The notes: generated from the letters alone by a model not told the origin. Positions 41,915-54,885 are shown, counted from the first letter of the stretch. The stretch is 64,000 bases of DNA from Falciphora oryzae (GCA_000733355.1 JNVV01000005.1:1-64000), one strand, 5' to 3'. Made by a program: numbers and translations.

Positions 41915-44867
41915 ATGAACAACGTCGGCATGGCAAACATGGGCCCCATGGGCGGTCCCGTCGGGGCCCCTATGCCCATGATGAACAACGGCAACGCGCC
42001 GCCGCTCGGTCCCCAGAAGAACAGTAGGACGCTATTGAACACATATATCTACGAATACTTTTTAAGGTACGCCTGCCCTCGGTTGACATCTGGCCCCTCG
42101 CGACAAAATCTTTTTTTTTGCTGACATTCGTGGCTGGTCAAAGGTTTGAGATGTACGATTGTGCCCGGGCCGTCCTCAACAGCGACCCGCAACTCAACGT
42201 AAAGAAGGACAAGCGAGAAATTCGGGACGAGAACGGTAATATCGCCAGCAACGGACTGGGGGATGATCCTATGGATACCGATTCCAAGGATGACATCGAC
42301 GGCAAGCGCCCGGAGGACCTCCCGGCGCCCTCGCTGCCCACCTCCCAGACGGACAGCTGCTTTCTCCACGAGTGGTTCTGCATCTTCTGGGACATCTTGA
42401 ATGCGCAAAAGGGCCACAGCACGAGTGCGCAGGTCAAACAATACGTTGGCCATACCCAGGTGAGATCCCGCCAGTATCAACGGACGCGTGTCTGGCTGTA
42501 TATGTTTCCATTTCACCGTCTAACACAACTGTTTCGCAGGCGCAAAACCGGATGAGGCAGGCAGCGCAACAAGACATGTTGCGATCTATGCGCCCAGATA
42601 TGACGGCCGCCCACCAGCAGCAGCAGCTCATGATGCGAGGCATGACCAACGGGGCTATGAACATGATGGGCAAGGGCAACAACCTGCAACGGGCTGCCAT
42701 GGCCAATAATCAAAAGTACGTCTGCCCGTTTTCGCCACCTGGACACCTTGTGTGCGGGTTTGAATACCGCGTGCTAATCTGCTGTTGTCTCTTCTCACAG
42801 CCCCCAGATGCAAATGCTTGCGCAACAGAAGCAGGGTCAGATGCAGCGCGATCCCTCCGACATGGACGGCAACCGGCAACGCCCGGCATCGCCGAACTCG
42901 GCCGATAACGCGCCTTCGCCGTCCAAACGCGCCCGGCTCGATGCGGGCCCCTTCAACCCGAACCAACCTGGGATGTTGCCCAACGGGCGTCCTGCCGGAC
43001 AGGGCATGCCAGGCCAGCAGGTAGGCCACGGCCCTAATCAGCAAATGCAGCAGATGCTCCTCGCCAACGGCGTTGATCCCACCGGAACTGTGAGCCCTGA
43101 CCGAATACAGACACTCCAGAACTCGTCGTCACCAGCGGTGCAAACTAAGACTATCCAGACGTATGCGCAGAATCTCCAACAGCATCACGGCAACCAGATG
43201 CCCAACAAGCCGATGCCCAACGCCGGCGGTCCCCAGGGCCAAGGGTCTCCCATGGTCCCGGGTGGCCCCGACAGCACCGCGATCAACGCCTACTACAACG
43301 CTGGCGACATGGCTGGCGGTCCCGGCATGAGGCCCGGCGGTCCTGGCGGTGCCGGCGGAAGCAACCACGCGCTGCAGGATTACCAGATGCAGCTGATGCT
43401 CCTAGAGCAGCAGAACAAGAAGCGTCTTCTTATGGCCCGCCAGGAGCAGGACGGTAACGGTACCGGCATGCAGCGGCCCGACGGCCCTGGTGTTGGCCCG
43501 GGGGGTCCCGGCGGCCCGGGGGGTCCCCCTGGAGCACCAAATGCTCAGCCCTTCCAGAGCGCTTCTCCGCAGGGTGCCAGGCCTGGTGCGTCCCCGAACC
43601 CCAACGAGATGAAGCGTGCCGGTCAGATAAACAACGGCAATATGGGCTCTCCCCTACCTGAAGGTGCTCAAAACCGGGAGTCGCCGAACCCTATGAGTTT
43701 CATCGGCAATCAGATGGACCCTAACAGTGCGCCGCACTTCTACAAAGGCATGAACGAGATGAACGGCAGCATGGTTACTGCTCAGATGAACGGCATGGCA
43801 CGGCCCCCGAGCTCTCACCCCGGTCAACCTCCTTTCACCCAGATGAACCAGCAGCAGCAACAGATGATGGCTGCGCGTCAACAGCAGCTTCAGGCTCAGC
43901 AGCAAGCGCAGCAACAGCAGCAACAAGCGCAACAGCAGCAGCCCCAGCAGCAGCCCGGCGGACCTGGCGGACCTGGTGGACCGCCCATGCAATGGCAAGG
44001 AGGCCCGAACGGGAACCCCATGCCCGGTGGCCCGCAAGGGGGTCCTCAGCAGGGCGGCCCGCAGGGCCAGCATGTCCACGGGACTCCTCAGCAGCGGGCT
44101 GCTATGCCTCCCCCTCCCACGGCCGCAGCGAACAGCAACGCAAACCAAAGGAACCAGACTGCATCCCCGCAAGTCAGCAATGCGGCGCCTCCTACTCCTC
44201 AGCAGGGCAACAAGGCCGCTCCGAAAAAGAAGGATTCCAAGGCAAAGGACAAGGTGAGCCCCATCCCACCACGGACAGAGGCTCGTCCTCTGGTAGTGGA
44301 CATGTCTCTGCGCATGCTACCTGCGTGTTCTGTGAATAATGTCATTCTAAACAATCGGGCCCCGACTCAGAAGAAGTCCAACGCGAATCTCAATGCCGCT
44401 GCTGGCTCCACCCCCGCTCCTGATGCCCCTGCGGACGGCGAACAACCGACTCCTGCGACACCGATCACGCCCATGTCGACCCAGAGCTTCGCCAACAAGG
44501 GCCAGAACCCAACCGCTGCCCCCGTTGCCCAGCCCTTGCCGAACGGCCAGCCGCCTGCAGGTGCACCGGCCGCTGCGCCTCCAGTTGCCCCTCCCCAGCA
44601 TGCGGACCCGAACCAGTTCGGCATGGCAGATGTGGTAGGCTCCGCCATCTGTGTCAGCATGTTGAGCATGCCGGAAAGTACTGACAAGGCCTGCCTGCTG
44701 CCTAGGACTTTGGAAACATGGACTTCGCCAACCCGCTTACCTCAACGGACGTTCTCACCGACTTCGACTTCGACACGTTCCTACACGATAACGGCGAAGA
44801 AAACGGGTTCGACTTTAACTCCACTACCTTCGGAATGGAAGGCGCAAACGAGATCGGGGCAGAGTAG
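41915..44867 (+). CDS. SOM1: Som1/SomA/Flo8-type LisH transcriptional regulator
   Basis: Model join(41915..42066,42144..42459,42540..42715,42801..44253,44371..44634,44706..44867), 840 residues. The N-terminus is Met/Pro/Gly-rich. A LisH/LUFS dimerisation motif at about 39-62 (TLLNTYIYEYFLRFEMYDCA) continues to CFLHEWFCIFWDILNAQKG. The middle holds NRMRQAAQQDMLRSM and a short basic nuclear-localisation-like block (PSPSKRARLDAG). The rest is very low complexity, with PGG runs and a polyGln tract from repeated CAG/CAA codons. The C-terminus DFGNMDFANPLTSTDVLTD is strongly conserved in this family. Som1 in Magnaporthe, SomA in Aspergillus and Flo8 in yeast act downstream of cAMP-PKA in adhesion, conidiation and host penetration. 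Five introns are phase-correct; intron 5 (117 nt) is a multiple of three with no stop, so retention would add 39 residues. Long pyrimidine-rich leader upstream. Confidence 0.93.
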
Positions 44868-47800
44868 GAATCTTGCTCGCTCGAGCCGCCCACTGCCGTC
44901 GTGGGCTCGCGAATCTCGCGCGCTCTGCCAGAGAATCCGCTCTTATAGCGGGATCTGGACACGCCTCGGGACCTGTTCCGTCTCTGCCAACATTCTACCT
45001 CACATCTAGCTGCTCACGGTGTTTCACGGTCATTTACCACGGCGTTCCTCCGGCCTGGCTTCTTCTGTATCTTTTCTGTGACTTATCCTTATCTTTTCTC
45101 CTTCTCCTCGTCCAGCCGCATTTTCCTCTCAACGCTCTACTCCGAGGATGGGGCTCAACTTAGACCTGCCCCTGAGCCCCACTCCTGTTTCCGGGACCTT
45201 CCCCCGCAGCAATCACCTTGGCCGTGTTCCTCTCCGTCGGGGAATGTCTTCTCCTGTCTATATCCAAAAATGGCTTACAGCTACATCTATCCATAATCCT
45301 CGTTACTCATTGCGGGCTTGATCGCTAACCTCTCCGTCATCATTATCGATTGTTTCGGGTCAAGCATTCGCGAATCCGGTGCCTTGGTTTCTCCTTTTTC
45401 CTTGTTACCTCAGACAGTTTGCTTTTTCTCTCTTCAGGCTTCTCATCGATAGGATCTTGGTGTTTTGCGTTGTCTTTTCTTCTTGTCTCCTTTTGCCTCC
45501 CTTCCCAGATAGTCCACGGCGTCGCTTGCTCTTCGCTTCCGCGCTTGCAGGCCTCGTTTCTCAAAGGACTAATGTCACATAGGCACTCACGAGCTTGGCT
45601 GGGAATGGGTTTTGGGGAACGGGCGGTGGGCGTGTTGTTTTGGCTTTGGCATTGTTTTATTTCACCACTCTATTTTCTTCCCCTTTGGCGCACGCATCCC
45701 TGTCACCTGATGGATAAGGTCCCTCTTTGAGCATGGACGGTGGCGGCAGCAGAGGCGGCAGCAGAGACAGCTCGGTCTTGCTGCGTCTGCCAGCCGATGG
45801 GTCGAGGTTTGGTGTGTCTGCCGCATGATAGGCGGAGTTGGTCCGAAAGCAAGCACAAAGAACCCCTAGGGGGTATGTCTGAAACCCAACAAAAAGAAAA
45901 AAGCAAGGCGAAAATTTCAGTTGATTTTTTGTTTCCGCTCTCACGGCCGTTGTGTCGGTGTTGTCTCATTTTTTTCGGCCTCTTCTTCCCTTTGTTATTT
46001 CTATTTATCCATCTTATTTTATAAGTGCTGGTTAGGACCGAAGATGTCGTGGCCGAGTGGGCGAGGCTGTGGGAGGACCGACATCCCTGTATTTATTAAA
46101 TCGTTCTTCCGATGAATGTTCACATTGACTACCTCGGCATTGGTCCAACCCTCGTGCATTCCAGGCGGCATCTCGCGTCCTCTAACCGCAAGGGAACATG
46201 TCGGAGTTTGGCGCAGGTTCCATGCTGTGTGACCCGCGTCACCGCCAGCCACGATATCGAATAGGCAAGGTTAGTTGCGTCATTAGCCTCGTCCGTACTC
46301 AACACCGGCTTGCTTGTTCGCGATGGAGCGTTGGACCCCGCCTCTGCGTCGCGAGTTCGTCGTCTCTATCGCCTCAAGCTCTCTAGAAAATCTTGTCGAG
46401 ATGGTGATAAAGCTTGGGGATTGGGTCTGCGGGCTTCGACGTGGTGATAGGCGTATCTCAACCGTGGTTCCCTCTTTGCTAATCAAGCATAGGCAACTTT
46501 AGGTAGCTCGCGGAAGATATAAAGCTTCACCGACTGTGTGTTCTTTCCAAGCTTCTTAGCCGTTCCCTCTAACCCGACCCGGGCCGAGGAATTTCGTGGC
46601 TGGGAGCGCGGCGTCCGCATAGATACCTTCCTAGATACGTACCTGGCATGTAGGCAGACACTAATAGCCCACCCAAGTCGGTCAGACCGTAGATCGATGG
46701 CCACGTGTTTGGCGCTGATGTCCGTCCCTATTTTCGGCGAGTAAAGGCCCTACGTTGCGCTAACTGCGTGACGAAAACGAAAAGAAAAAGGAAAAGTGGA
46801 AGGAAATGCGGAAAGGAGGAGAGGGACGAGGCAATTAAACAGGACGAACACATACAAAAAATAAGAGAACGCAAAGGGAGGGCAGGCGATACCGACCTGG
46901 GCTGGGAAAAGGAGTCGGAATCATTCTGGAGTGAAGTGCCTCGAATCTGATTATGGTACCGAATAGGTCACTTGGAGCCGTCGAATGGAAGAACCAAGAC
47001 GTGATATCTGGTGGGATACACTTCTCGGTTTGGTAGCTGGATCAACTTGGGGACTTGCACGTTTACTCCCGTAGATGGAAGGGCAGTGATGGCTCTGTGT
47101 GATCATAACGGCGCGGGCTCAGGCTGATGCGCAAGGACGTTGGTGCCCAAAGATAAGAAAGGAGGACTTCGAAAACGACTTGTACGAGCCGGGGGACGGC
47201 TCGCAGCTGAGGCTTGCCCCCACCTACTTCGCGCTTGGACTCATCTAAGGGGCACATGCGCATGATCGAAGGCTGCTGCGAGGTCGTGGGAAGGTTAAAA
47301 CAAGGACGTTACTTTAACGGTAAACTAATGCGTCGGTGATTGTAGACAGATGGATGCAAGAATATGAGAGAATACGTCGGGTCCAACTGCCAGCGCCACT
47401 CGCAGGCTTGCACGTGGCGTCCGGCATCGGGACTATTGCACCACTCGGCCGGGGGGGTTCGAGAGGGAAAGAAGAGGCTTGCACAGCAGGCCGTTGACGG
47501 AACAAAAGCCCACCTGCCCTGGTTTCTCCGGCGCTCGTTTAGTCTCACTGCATCCACCCTGAATGCACTTCAAACCTCGCTACCCGACTGCTTGAAGCTG
47601 ACAGCGAGAATCACGGCTACGCAGGATGGCCAAGATAGAGGCCACCCCTGGCTACAGCGTCTTTTTATCTTGTTTCTTGTCGGGTGGGACGCATGCATGT
47701 CGTCTGAATTCGAGGGGAGCATTCCGCCTGGAGCCGCCGACTCTGGACTTCAGCAAAGAAAAAAAAAGGCCCACATGAAAGACCAAGCCGCTGGGTGGAA

Positions 47801-48002
47801 ACTCGCCTGATCCGAAACCTTTGAGCCGCAGCGTAAACCCTGTTCTGGCGCCTTGGAGCGGGCGGGGATCGTCCAAACGGCTCGGAGAGATCGATCAATG
47901 GTAGGACGCTCGTTATGGGTGCACGGCTTCGCCTCAAACTGCTATCTCCCCCTGCCTGCATGCATGCTGTTCGAGAGGACACAAACGAATGTTGGATTTT
48001 TT

Positions 48003-48034
48003 CCCCCCTCTCCCCTCTCCCCTCTCCCCTCTCT
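48003..48034. repeat. Heptamer microsatellite (CCCCTCT)n
   Basis: Four to five near-perfect copies of a C-rich heptamer lie in tandem. The unit is not the fungal telomere repeat (TTAGGG/CCCTAA). Confidence 0.85.
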
Positions 48035-50261
48035 TTTGCTTGAGTGCTTGCGTGATTGCCTTCTTTTGTTGGATATGAAATCTGCCGATTGACGAATTCA
48101 TCACGGCTGACCACATGCATGCAGGGATAAATGGGGCCGCCACGACTTTCGAGTACCGTGCGATTGGAAGCGACAACGCATCGCGCAGGGCCCGATCGGG
48201 CTGGACGAGGCGTTTTGATTGGAAGCGCATTCTGCGAGGATGTGATGGGTGGTGCTCTTCTCCCCTCAGCGGGCAGCAGCTTTGGAGGGGCACCAACACT
48301 GGCGGCCTCACATTCCAATCTTCCTTCTTCTTGTTGCCCGGGCCTTGCAACATGAACGCTCTGGCTTTCCATGTTTATGCGATGGTCATCGCATTCGTAC
48401 ACGGATCTCAGACCCCCAGCCGTCGTCGTCCAGCTACCGCTGCCTTTAAATGTCACTGCGGCCAGGAAGTCCATGACTCTCCCATGACGCTAAAGAAGGT
48501 GAATGCGGCTCACCTTCAGTCACCATCAACTCGGCACCCCCAATCTCGAGACTCTTGGGTTCCGCAGGCACTGTCCAAGCACAAAAAAGACGCGCAGGGT
48601 GTGGGGCCCAAAGCCCAGTGCTCACCATCATGCAGCCCATGGCCTGTCCATTGGCGGCATGGCGCGCTGTTGACAGCGCATCTCGCCCTGTTTCAGGCGG
48701 CGGGATTAAGATGGAGCCCACCTTCGACGCAGGAACATGTCGGGCCGGCAGGGTGAGGGTGTGCGCGGCTCGATTGGCGTGGCGTGGCCGTGTGGGGGGT
48801 GGATGGATGGTGTGCTGCATCACCCCCTGGCTGCGCGCAAAACGCACATTGACGGGGTTTTTTTTTTCTTGTTGACGACCGCCTGCCTGCCTGTTTACCT
48901 GTCCACCATCCTAGCCGTTTCCTGCATTCACCAGTTCCTCGCTTCCATATCTCGTCCTTGCCTAGCTCGCCCAAGAAAAATATCTTGCCGTATTACACCC
49001 TCTATTATAGCCTCGCGAACCCAGCCCCTTGCACCCGCATCCTTTCCTCCGCCCAGTCCAGCCAAACGGACGAGGGAGGACGAGATCCAATCGCGGCGTG
49101 TCCGACTCTCGCGGTCTCCTCTGCCCTCCTCCCGTTCTCCTCTGGTCCCCTGTCCTATTTGGCTGGACCCAAAAAGGGGGAGAGCCTGGACAAACAGCGG
49201 GGGGTTTTCTTTTCGATCTCTTGCTTTTGCGTCTCCACGAATTGTTCGTCCGATGGCGGACGACACGGCCTCACGCTTCCACGTAGGACTGCTTATCGTC
49301 TGGGCGTCCAACACAACTTTTATTTTTTAGCGTTCTGTTTCTTGCCTTGCCACCCATATTCTGGGCTGGCCGCGGAAACAGGTCGAGCGGCACTCGGTAA
49401 GCGCCGATCCTTGCCCGTTTTCTCCCGCATCAAATCAGGCTTCTTCAGGCGAAGAAAGCAACTCTGTATCGAACAAATTATCCGCGACCGCGCCCCAGCC
49501 GTGAGTCCTTTTTACCACATGCTGCTGCACCGCCTGTTCGTCCTGGGCTTCTGGAACCCATTGGGGCTCCTTGGGCGGCGCCAGGATGCTTCCCCCTGGC
49601 TATCCACTCCTCATTTCCCAATCAAGCCGAGCCGTCAGGCCTCCACCTGTCAGCACTGTGGAGTCTACCTCTCTTCAGGTTCTCGGCAGCGTCTCCAGTG
49701 AGGGAACTCACAGTGGCTGCAGCGCTTGCAAACGGCCCCGTTCCTGCTCACTGCCCTCCTCAGGCGAGCCATGGCGGCAAGGCCTCAAGACTGCGTTTTG
49801 CTGCAGGGCTCCCCCCTGGGCGTGGCTTGTCCTGCAGTAACTGCCGGCATGGGCCCCCTTTGGCCCTCCCGGACAGTACCGTCCCGCCCATTCTCTGATC
49901 TGCTACCGCCCGTAGTATATGTATATATACACATGCCGCTTGGTTTCAGTCTGTTCTTTCTTTTGCCGTCCCGTCCTCAGGCCTGTCTTGTCTTGACCTC
50001 TCACACGCGGCTCGTCTTCCGTGCTTTACCTTCGTTACCTTGTGCCTTCCAGGTACATCCTCCATTCGTTTTATACCCGGTTCTCAGGAGACCAAGTCGG
50101 CGGTGTCGTCTTCTTTCTTCACTTCGCAGGACGCGTCCGTATTCACAAGTCCCTCTATTCTCTAAAGCTTCAGCTGCCCAGGGCAATAGTGAAGCCGGGT
50201 CCGATTCACTTCCTACCCGCGCCTTAGACATACATTCTTGACTACCTAGACTTACCCATAT

Positions 50262-50325
50262 ACCCTCTTTCTGTTTTTTGTTTTTATCTTAACTTTTTTT
50301 TTTCTTTTTTCGTTTCTTTTTTCGA
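50262..50325 (+). promoter_or_regulatory. Pyrimidine-rich tract upstream of GH16
   Basis: A nearly uninterrupted T/C tract ends about 115 bases before the GH16 start. In filamentous fungi such CT tracts often sit just before transcription start sites of strongly expressed genes. Confidence 0.4.
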
Positions 50326-50438
50326 GGACTATCGTCACTCCAACACTCATTACACTTTTCAGCCGGAAGACACCGTACTACAACTTATCTACGCCTATAA
50401 TCTCCAAGTTACCAAAGAGACCACAGACGGCGACTAAC

Positions 50439-51388
50439 ATGCTTCACCACACCGGATTCGTCCTCTCCTTCCTGGCCGCGCTCGCTTGCGCCGGCCAGGC
50501 ACCGGACCGCAGCGGCGAGGGGCTGAAGGTCATTTTCGAGGACAGGTTCCCGGGCGCGCCCGGGTCCGCCCCCAACGCCGGGGCCTGGACCATGATCGAC
50601 GGCGGCAGGGTCACCAACAACGAGCACCAGAGGTACGCGGCCGACAACAAGAACATGCAGATCTCGGGTGGCGGCACGCTCCAGATCGTGCCCAACAAGG
50701 ACGCGAGCGGCAAGTGGACGTCGGGCCGCATCGAGACCAAGGGCTCCTGGGAGGCGCCCGTGGGCGGCATGCTCCACATCGAGGGCGCCATCCGGTTCGG
50801 CTGGAACCCCAAGACCGGCAAGCGCGGCATCTGGCCGGCCTTCTGGGCCATGGGCGACTCGATCCACCACGGCACCCCCTGGCCGCAGTGCGGGGAGCTC
50901 GACATCATGGAGCAGCTCAACGGCGACCCCGTGGCGTACGCGACCGTGCACTGCGGCGTCGTCCCCGGCGGCCCGTGCGACGAGATGAACGGCATCCAGG
51001 CCACCACGCCCATCGCGGACGACGGCTTCCACACGTGGGCTGTCCGCATCGATCGCCGCAGCGAGGACTGGAGGCAGCAGGTCATTACCTGGACCAAGGA
51101 CGGCCAGGTCTTCCACACCGTCACCGGCGCCAGGATCAACGACCAGGCTGTCTGGAGCACGCTCGCTCACAGCCCTATGTTCATCCTCCTGAACGTTGCC
51201 GTCGGCGGTGACTGTACGTTTGATACCCTGCTTCTTCCCTGTCCTGTTCTCTGGACGACGAAGCATCCAACCTTGCAAACGCTAACATTACTTGCTTCTT
51301 TATAGGGCCCGGTCCTCCGGATGACCAGACCATGGGTGGATATGGTTCCATGATGGAGGTTGAGTACGTCGCAGTGTACTCTACGTAG
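50439..51388 (+). CDS. Secreted GH16 beta-1,3(4)-glucanase-like protein
   Basis: Model join(50439..51213,51306..51388), 285 residues. A signal peptide (about residues 1-18, MLHHTGFVLSFLAALACAG) precedes a GH16 jelly-roll. The catalytic motif GELDIMEQ lies at 152-159, with Glu153 as nucleophile, Asp155, and Glu158 as acid/base. WPAFWAMGD at about 132-140 is typical of the laminarinase-like branch. The C-terminus MMEVEYVAVYST closes the fold. It should cleave beta-1,3 or mixed-linked glucan outside the cell, for wall remodelling or plant/fungal glucan degradation; the exact substrate cannot be read. No GPI-anchor signal is seen. The single intron (92 nt) splits the codon of a conserved Trp (GGD|W..GPPD) and splices in phase. 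Confidence 0.93.
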
Positions 51389-52536
51389 GCTAGTAGAGAG
51401 AAAAAGAAATGAAAGAAATGAACGCCTTTATGATCATCCTCTGCCTACATCAGCTGGCTACCTTTGCTCGTCCACGTGTCAACCATGCAGTCAGTGCGTG
51501 CGTAGTATGTTGCTCTGCCAGTAAGGACCCTACGACTGGCAGCGAGCCCCGAGATGTGTCTCGCCAGCGGAACCAAGCAGGCTGCGAAACCCCTGTTCAG
51601 CAGTAGACGTGGAGGGCGGGTGTGACGTGCTGTTGTGTCGACTTGGCCAAAGTACAGTACCGGCGCGAACTCAAGTTACATCATGCTCTCCAACATTGCC
51701 GCAGTTAATGAACATCATCTTGGCATCAAACTCCCGGTTGCCAACTTTCAGGTTCATCACTCTATGGAATTGTGCAAAGAATGTTGCTAGACGTGATTGG
51801 TGTGGCTAACCGCTGTTATTTGCAATCGAACCGCCAAGCGCGGCCTTCTGTAACCGCCCACCCATTGCTTCCCGTCCTCCTCGGCCTTGGTTTGCTTCGG
51901 TATTCCTTTTTACCTTCTTAGCCTCGATTTTCCTCTGAATTTCGTTTTTTTTTTCTCTCTCCTTCGCCCAAAGTTGTTCTGTGTTATCTCCAACAATGCA
52001 GCGCCACTATCTCGGCAGTAAATATAAGTATAGGCTCTCCATAACGCTCCGATATCCCCAGGACTGCTGCGTGACATAGGGGCTCGCCCTAGCCAGTTTT
52101 GTCTTGTCTTCTGTGCCTCCTCCCTGCTCAGACTCGCCGATAAAAAAATGGATCCGGAAATAGCGTAAGGGCCCAATGTGCGCATTGCCTTGGCGGAGGT
52201 TTCGAAGTTGGAGACGAGACCAACGTGAGCTTTCTTTTCCCTTTTCTGCTTAGCACCGAAGCTCGATTCCCGCTGTCTCGGGTGGATTTCGTAGGGTTAG
52301 TAGATAAAAGGCAAGGAAAAGAAAGAAGTGGAAGAAGAAAAAGAAGAGAAGAAAAGCATGAAATCGTTTGAGGTCAGTAGAAGGAATAGGGATATTGTTG
52401 AGATCAGAGGCTTTCTGAGCGAACAAAGCCCTGGCAGCGTTCTGCACGCGTGATGGCAACTTGCAAGTGTCAATGCGACCTGGCGTATCTTGTGTGATGT
52501 GTTCCCAATCGAGAGAAAACTGGTGTGTCCCATGGT
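51389..52536. other. Convergent region, GH16 / unknown basic protein
   Basis: 3' flanks of both genes. A run of (A/G)AAGAAG bases near 52315-52350 lies close to the minus-strand gene end. No further gene is seen. Confidence 0.45.
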
Positions 52537-53877
52537 TCACAGAGCGTTGACGGCGAAAAACTCGCCGAGTGGGCAAAGACCGTCGACGGCCCAAAAGTCG
52601 CCGAGCGGAGTGGTGAGTGTGATCAAGGGCTTGTGGATGGGATACACGAAGGCGTTAGGGTCGTCAAGATCAGCGTAGAGAAGAGTGTTCAGTCTGGCGG
52701 ACTCGGCCAGGTTAGCCAGCGTCTCGTCGGATGCATCCTGATGCTCGTCGGCCTCGAAAATGGCTCTGAAGGAGTCAGCAAAGAACTCGGGCGTTTGGAG
52801 ATCATCTGCGGTTGCCAGAGGACCATCAGGGACGTATTTATTGTCTCCGGAGAAGGCAGCAGAGTTGCGGATATCGGTAAGCAGCCCGACTTCGCCCTTT
52901 GGGACAACCTCCAGACTGGCAAGCAAGTTGAGAGGGTCGGGCGATGCCACGGCAGCTCCCGCAGGAACATCGGCAGCAGCATCGAGCGGAACAGAAGTAG
53001 GATCGGGAGCGCGAGGGGAAGTTGTGGCGGTAGGCGATACCGCAACCACACGCTTCTGCTTGGCACGGCGACCCTTGGTCGCCTCGCCGCTCTTTTTGAC
53101 CAACGCTCGCTTGGGGCCGGCGGCACGATCGCTTGAGCGGGCCACCGTAAATCCAGCTTTGGCATCGGGTGTGGGATTCGCGCCGGGGGCCCTGACCGCG
53201 GGGGCCTTGAACGCAAGGATGGACTCGGGCGTGCGCGCAAGGCCGGTGCCTGTGGCCGTCTTGGGGACGTGCTGAGCCTTCCTAGAGGCGACAGAGGTCG
53301 TGTCCTTGTGCTGAAAGGACGGAAGGTCTCCCCAGCGCACCTGCTTCACGGGAATAGGGGTGCCTCTGTCCGCACCCGCCGGCGCTATCTTCCTGTACTT
53401 CGTCGCTGGGCCGGCGGTGCAGGAAGGCTCTGGACGCTTTGCGACCCTGTTGGGATGGTCTTTGGGTGGCCGCTTGGCCACATCTTTAACGGAATCGCAA
53501 CAGGAATCGCACTTCTTGCTTTTGACGAGGGGAGCCACGACCCGGATGGGCTTGGGCGGTAGCGAGTGTGGTTTTCCGGGTTTTCTGGCATTCTATGTCT
53601 CGTATAGTCAGAATTGAGTGGCTTTCTTTTTTCTTCCCTTATGTCTACGTATCCGGTCCTAACTTACCATGTCTCCGTCGGTTGTCTGGGAGGTGAGTGT
53701 CGCGGTTAGCTGTGGTAGTGGTAGTTTTGCTCTGAGTGACTGAGGCACGCGGGGAAAAGATAGAGGAAGTGGAAGGCATGGAACCTCAAGCTGGGAACAA
53801 AGTGGGAAACCTACCCGTTGAGGTTGAGGGGTCGCTGGCGTGGTGGGAGTCTTGGGTCTGATGACTTTGTCTGCCAT
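52537..53877 (-). CDS. Unrecognised protein, basic N-terminal half, acidic C-terminal half
   Basis: Model complement(join(52537..53592,53668..53685,53815..53877)), 378 residues. I do not recognise a family. Exon 1 encodes a Thr/Pro-rich start (MADKVIRPKTPTTPATPQPQR), exon 2 only 18 bases (TTDGDM), and exon 3 the rest; all three junctions are phase 0 with good GT-AG signals. Residues about 30-200 are Lys/Arg/Pro/Ala-rich, with KKCDSCCDS near the start and several bipartite-like basic clusters (KRALVKKSGEATKGRRAKQKR). The last ~160 residues are acidic with likely helices (FFADSFRAIFEADEHQ, LANLAESARLNTLLYADLDD) and a hydrophobic end. No signal peptide or membrane span. A nuclear protein is a reasonable guess from composition only. 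Confidence 0.6.
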
Positions 53878-54885
53878 CAACACTCCGTTAAAAGAGACTT
53901 TCTGTGAGGTATCGGGTTAGAGCCCAGACAAGAACAGTGTACTCCTGTCTGTTGCAGGAAGAATATACCAGTCTCTTGACTCCATTGCACTTATCCATCG
54001 AGAGATATTGCGCTGCTCTGTCGGTGCAATAGTGTCAAAGAGCAGGGCTGGCTCGGCGGCGGGATGACGATCGTTTGCGTAGGAAGTCACCTAGATGGGA
54101 CGAAAGAAAACTGTGAAGAGGACTTCGAGAAATGCAAAATTACGATTTGTGTCCCAGTATTTATGACTGGGCTGGTGCTGCCGTGCCTCAGGCTCTGGAC
54201 ACCCAGGGCTGTCACTTGCTCGCACCTGCCAATAGCACGGAAGCGGCCGGAGGAAGAGAGATTCTCCGAAGGCTGGAAGAGGGTTTTCCAGAGACTACGC
54301 GGTTCTGACCTGCCTGGCGCCCCTGGTTAGGTAAGGTGCCCTAGCTGCCTACCTATTCTACATATTCTGCTGAATGGCGGAGATCAGACAGACGGGAAGT
54401 TAACAGAAAAAGCGGCGAGACACAAAGGGACAACGATAGCCGATTTCCACGTCATTAAACCAACTGCCATGCTGGCGGGTTAAGGAAGTATCGTTGCCCT
54501 CGCGTGGAGTATTGGAGGGGGATAACCCGATTTCACTAGATAGCAAGCAGGCTAGCAAAGCCCGGAGAACACAGGGAAACACAACACGTCTTAGTCAAGA
54601 GAGGCATACGAATTCGTCAAGTGCTGTCTATGAAGTTCGCAGAGGAATCGGCATCGTATAAGGCAGTTCCCCGAGAACCCCCCTTTCCTCGGGGTTCGTG
54701 TGCAGGTAGAATTACATGCATGGTGTTGTGTTGGTGGTACAGCGCCCATAGGGGCGGCGGACGAGTCTCGAGGGCTCTGTTCCTCCCCGGATGCCCGAAG
54801 GAGTATATGATTTGATTCCCTTGGCGTGATTGTGTCGTTTTTTGTTGCCTCCGGCTTTTGGCGTGCCGCTTTTCCGGGGTCACGC
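53878..54885. other. Interval between the unknown gene and TOM6
   Basis: This stretch holds the promoter of the unknown minus-strand gene and the 3' side of TOM6. No gene is recognised. Confidence 0.45.

Larger units (their letters stand above)
44868..50438. other. Long gene-free interval (5.6 kb), SOM1 to GH16
   Basis: This is the largest interval without a recognised gene. It contains T/C-rich runs after SOM1 (3' UTR), a (CCCCTCT)n repeat near 48003-48034, a purine-rich island near 46770-46920 and a pyrimidine tract just upstream of the GH16 gene. Open frames here are short, overlap on both strands and have no domain content. A long leader of the GH16 transcript or a noncoding transcript is possible. 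Confidence 0.4.

Noticed and set aside
47665..48474. 269-codon minus-strand open frame
   Set aside because: Spans the CT microsatellite and has no domain content.
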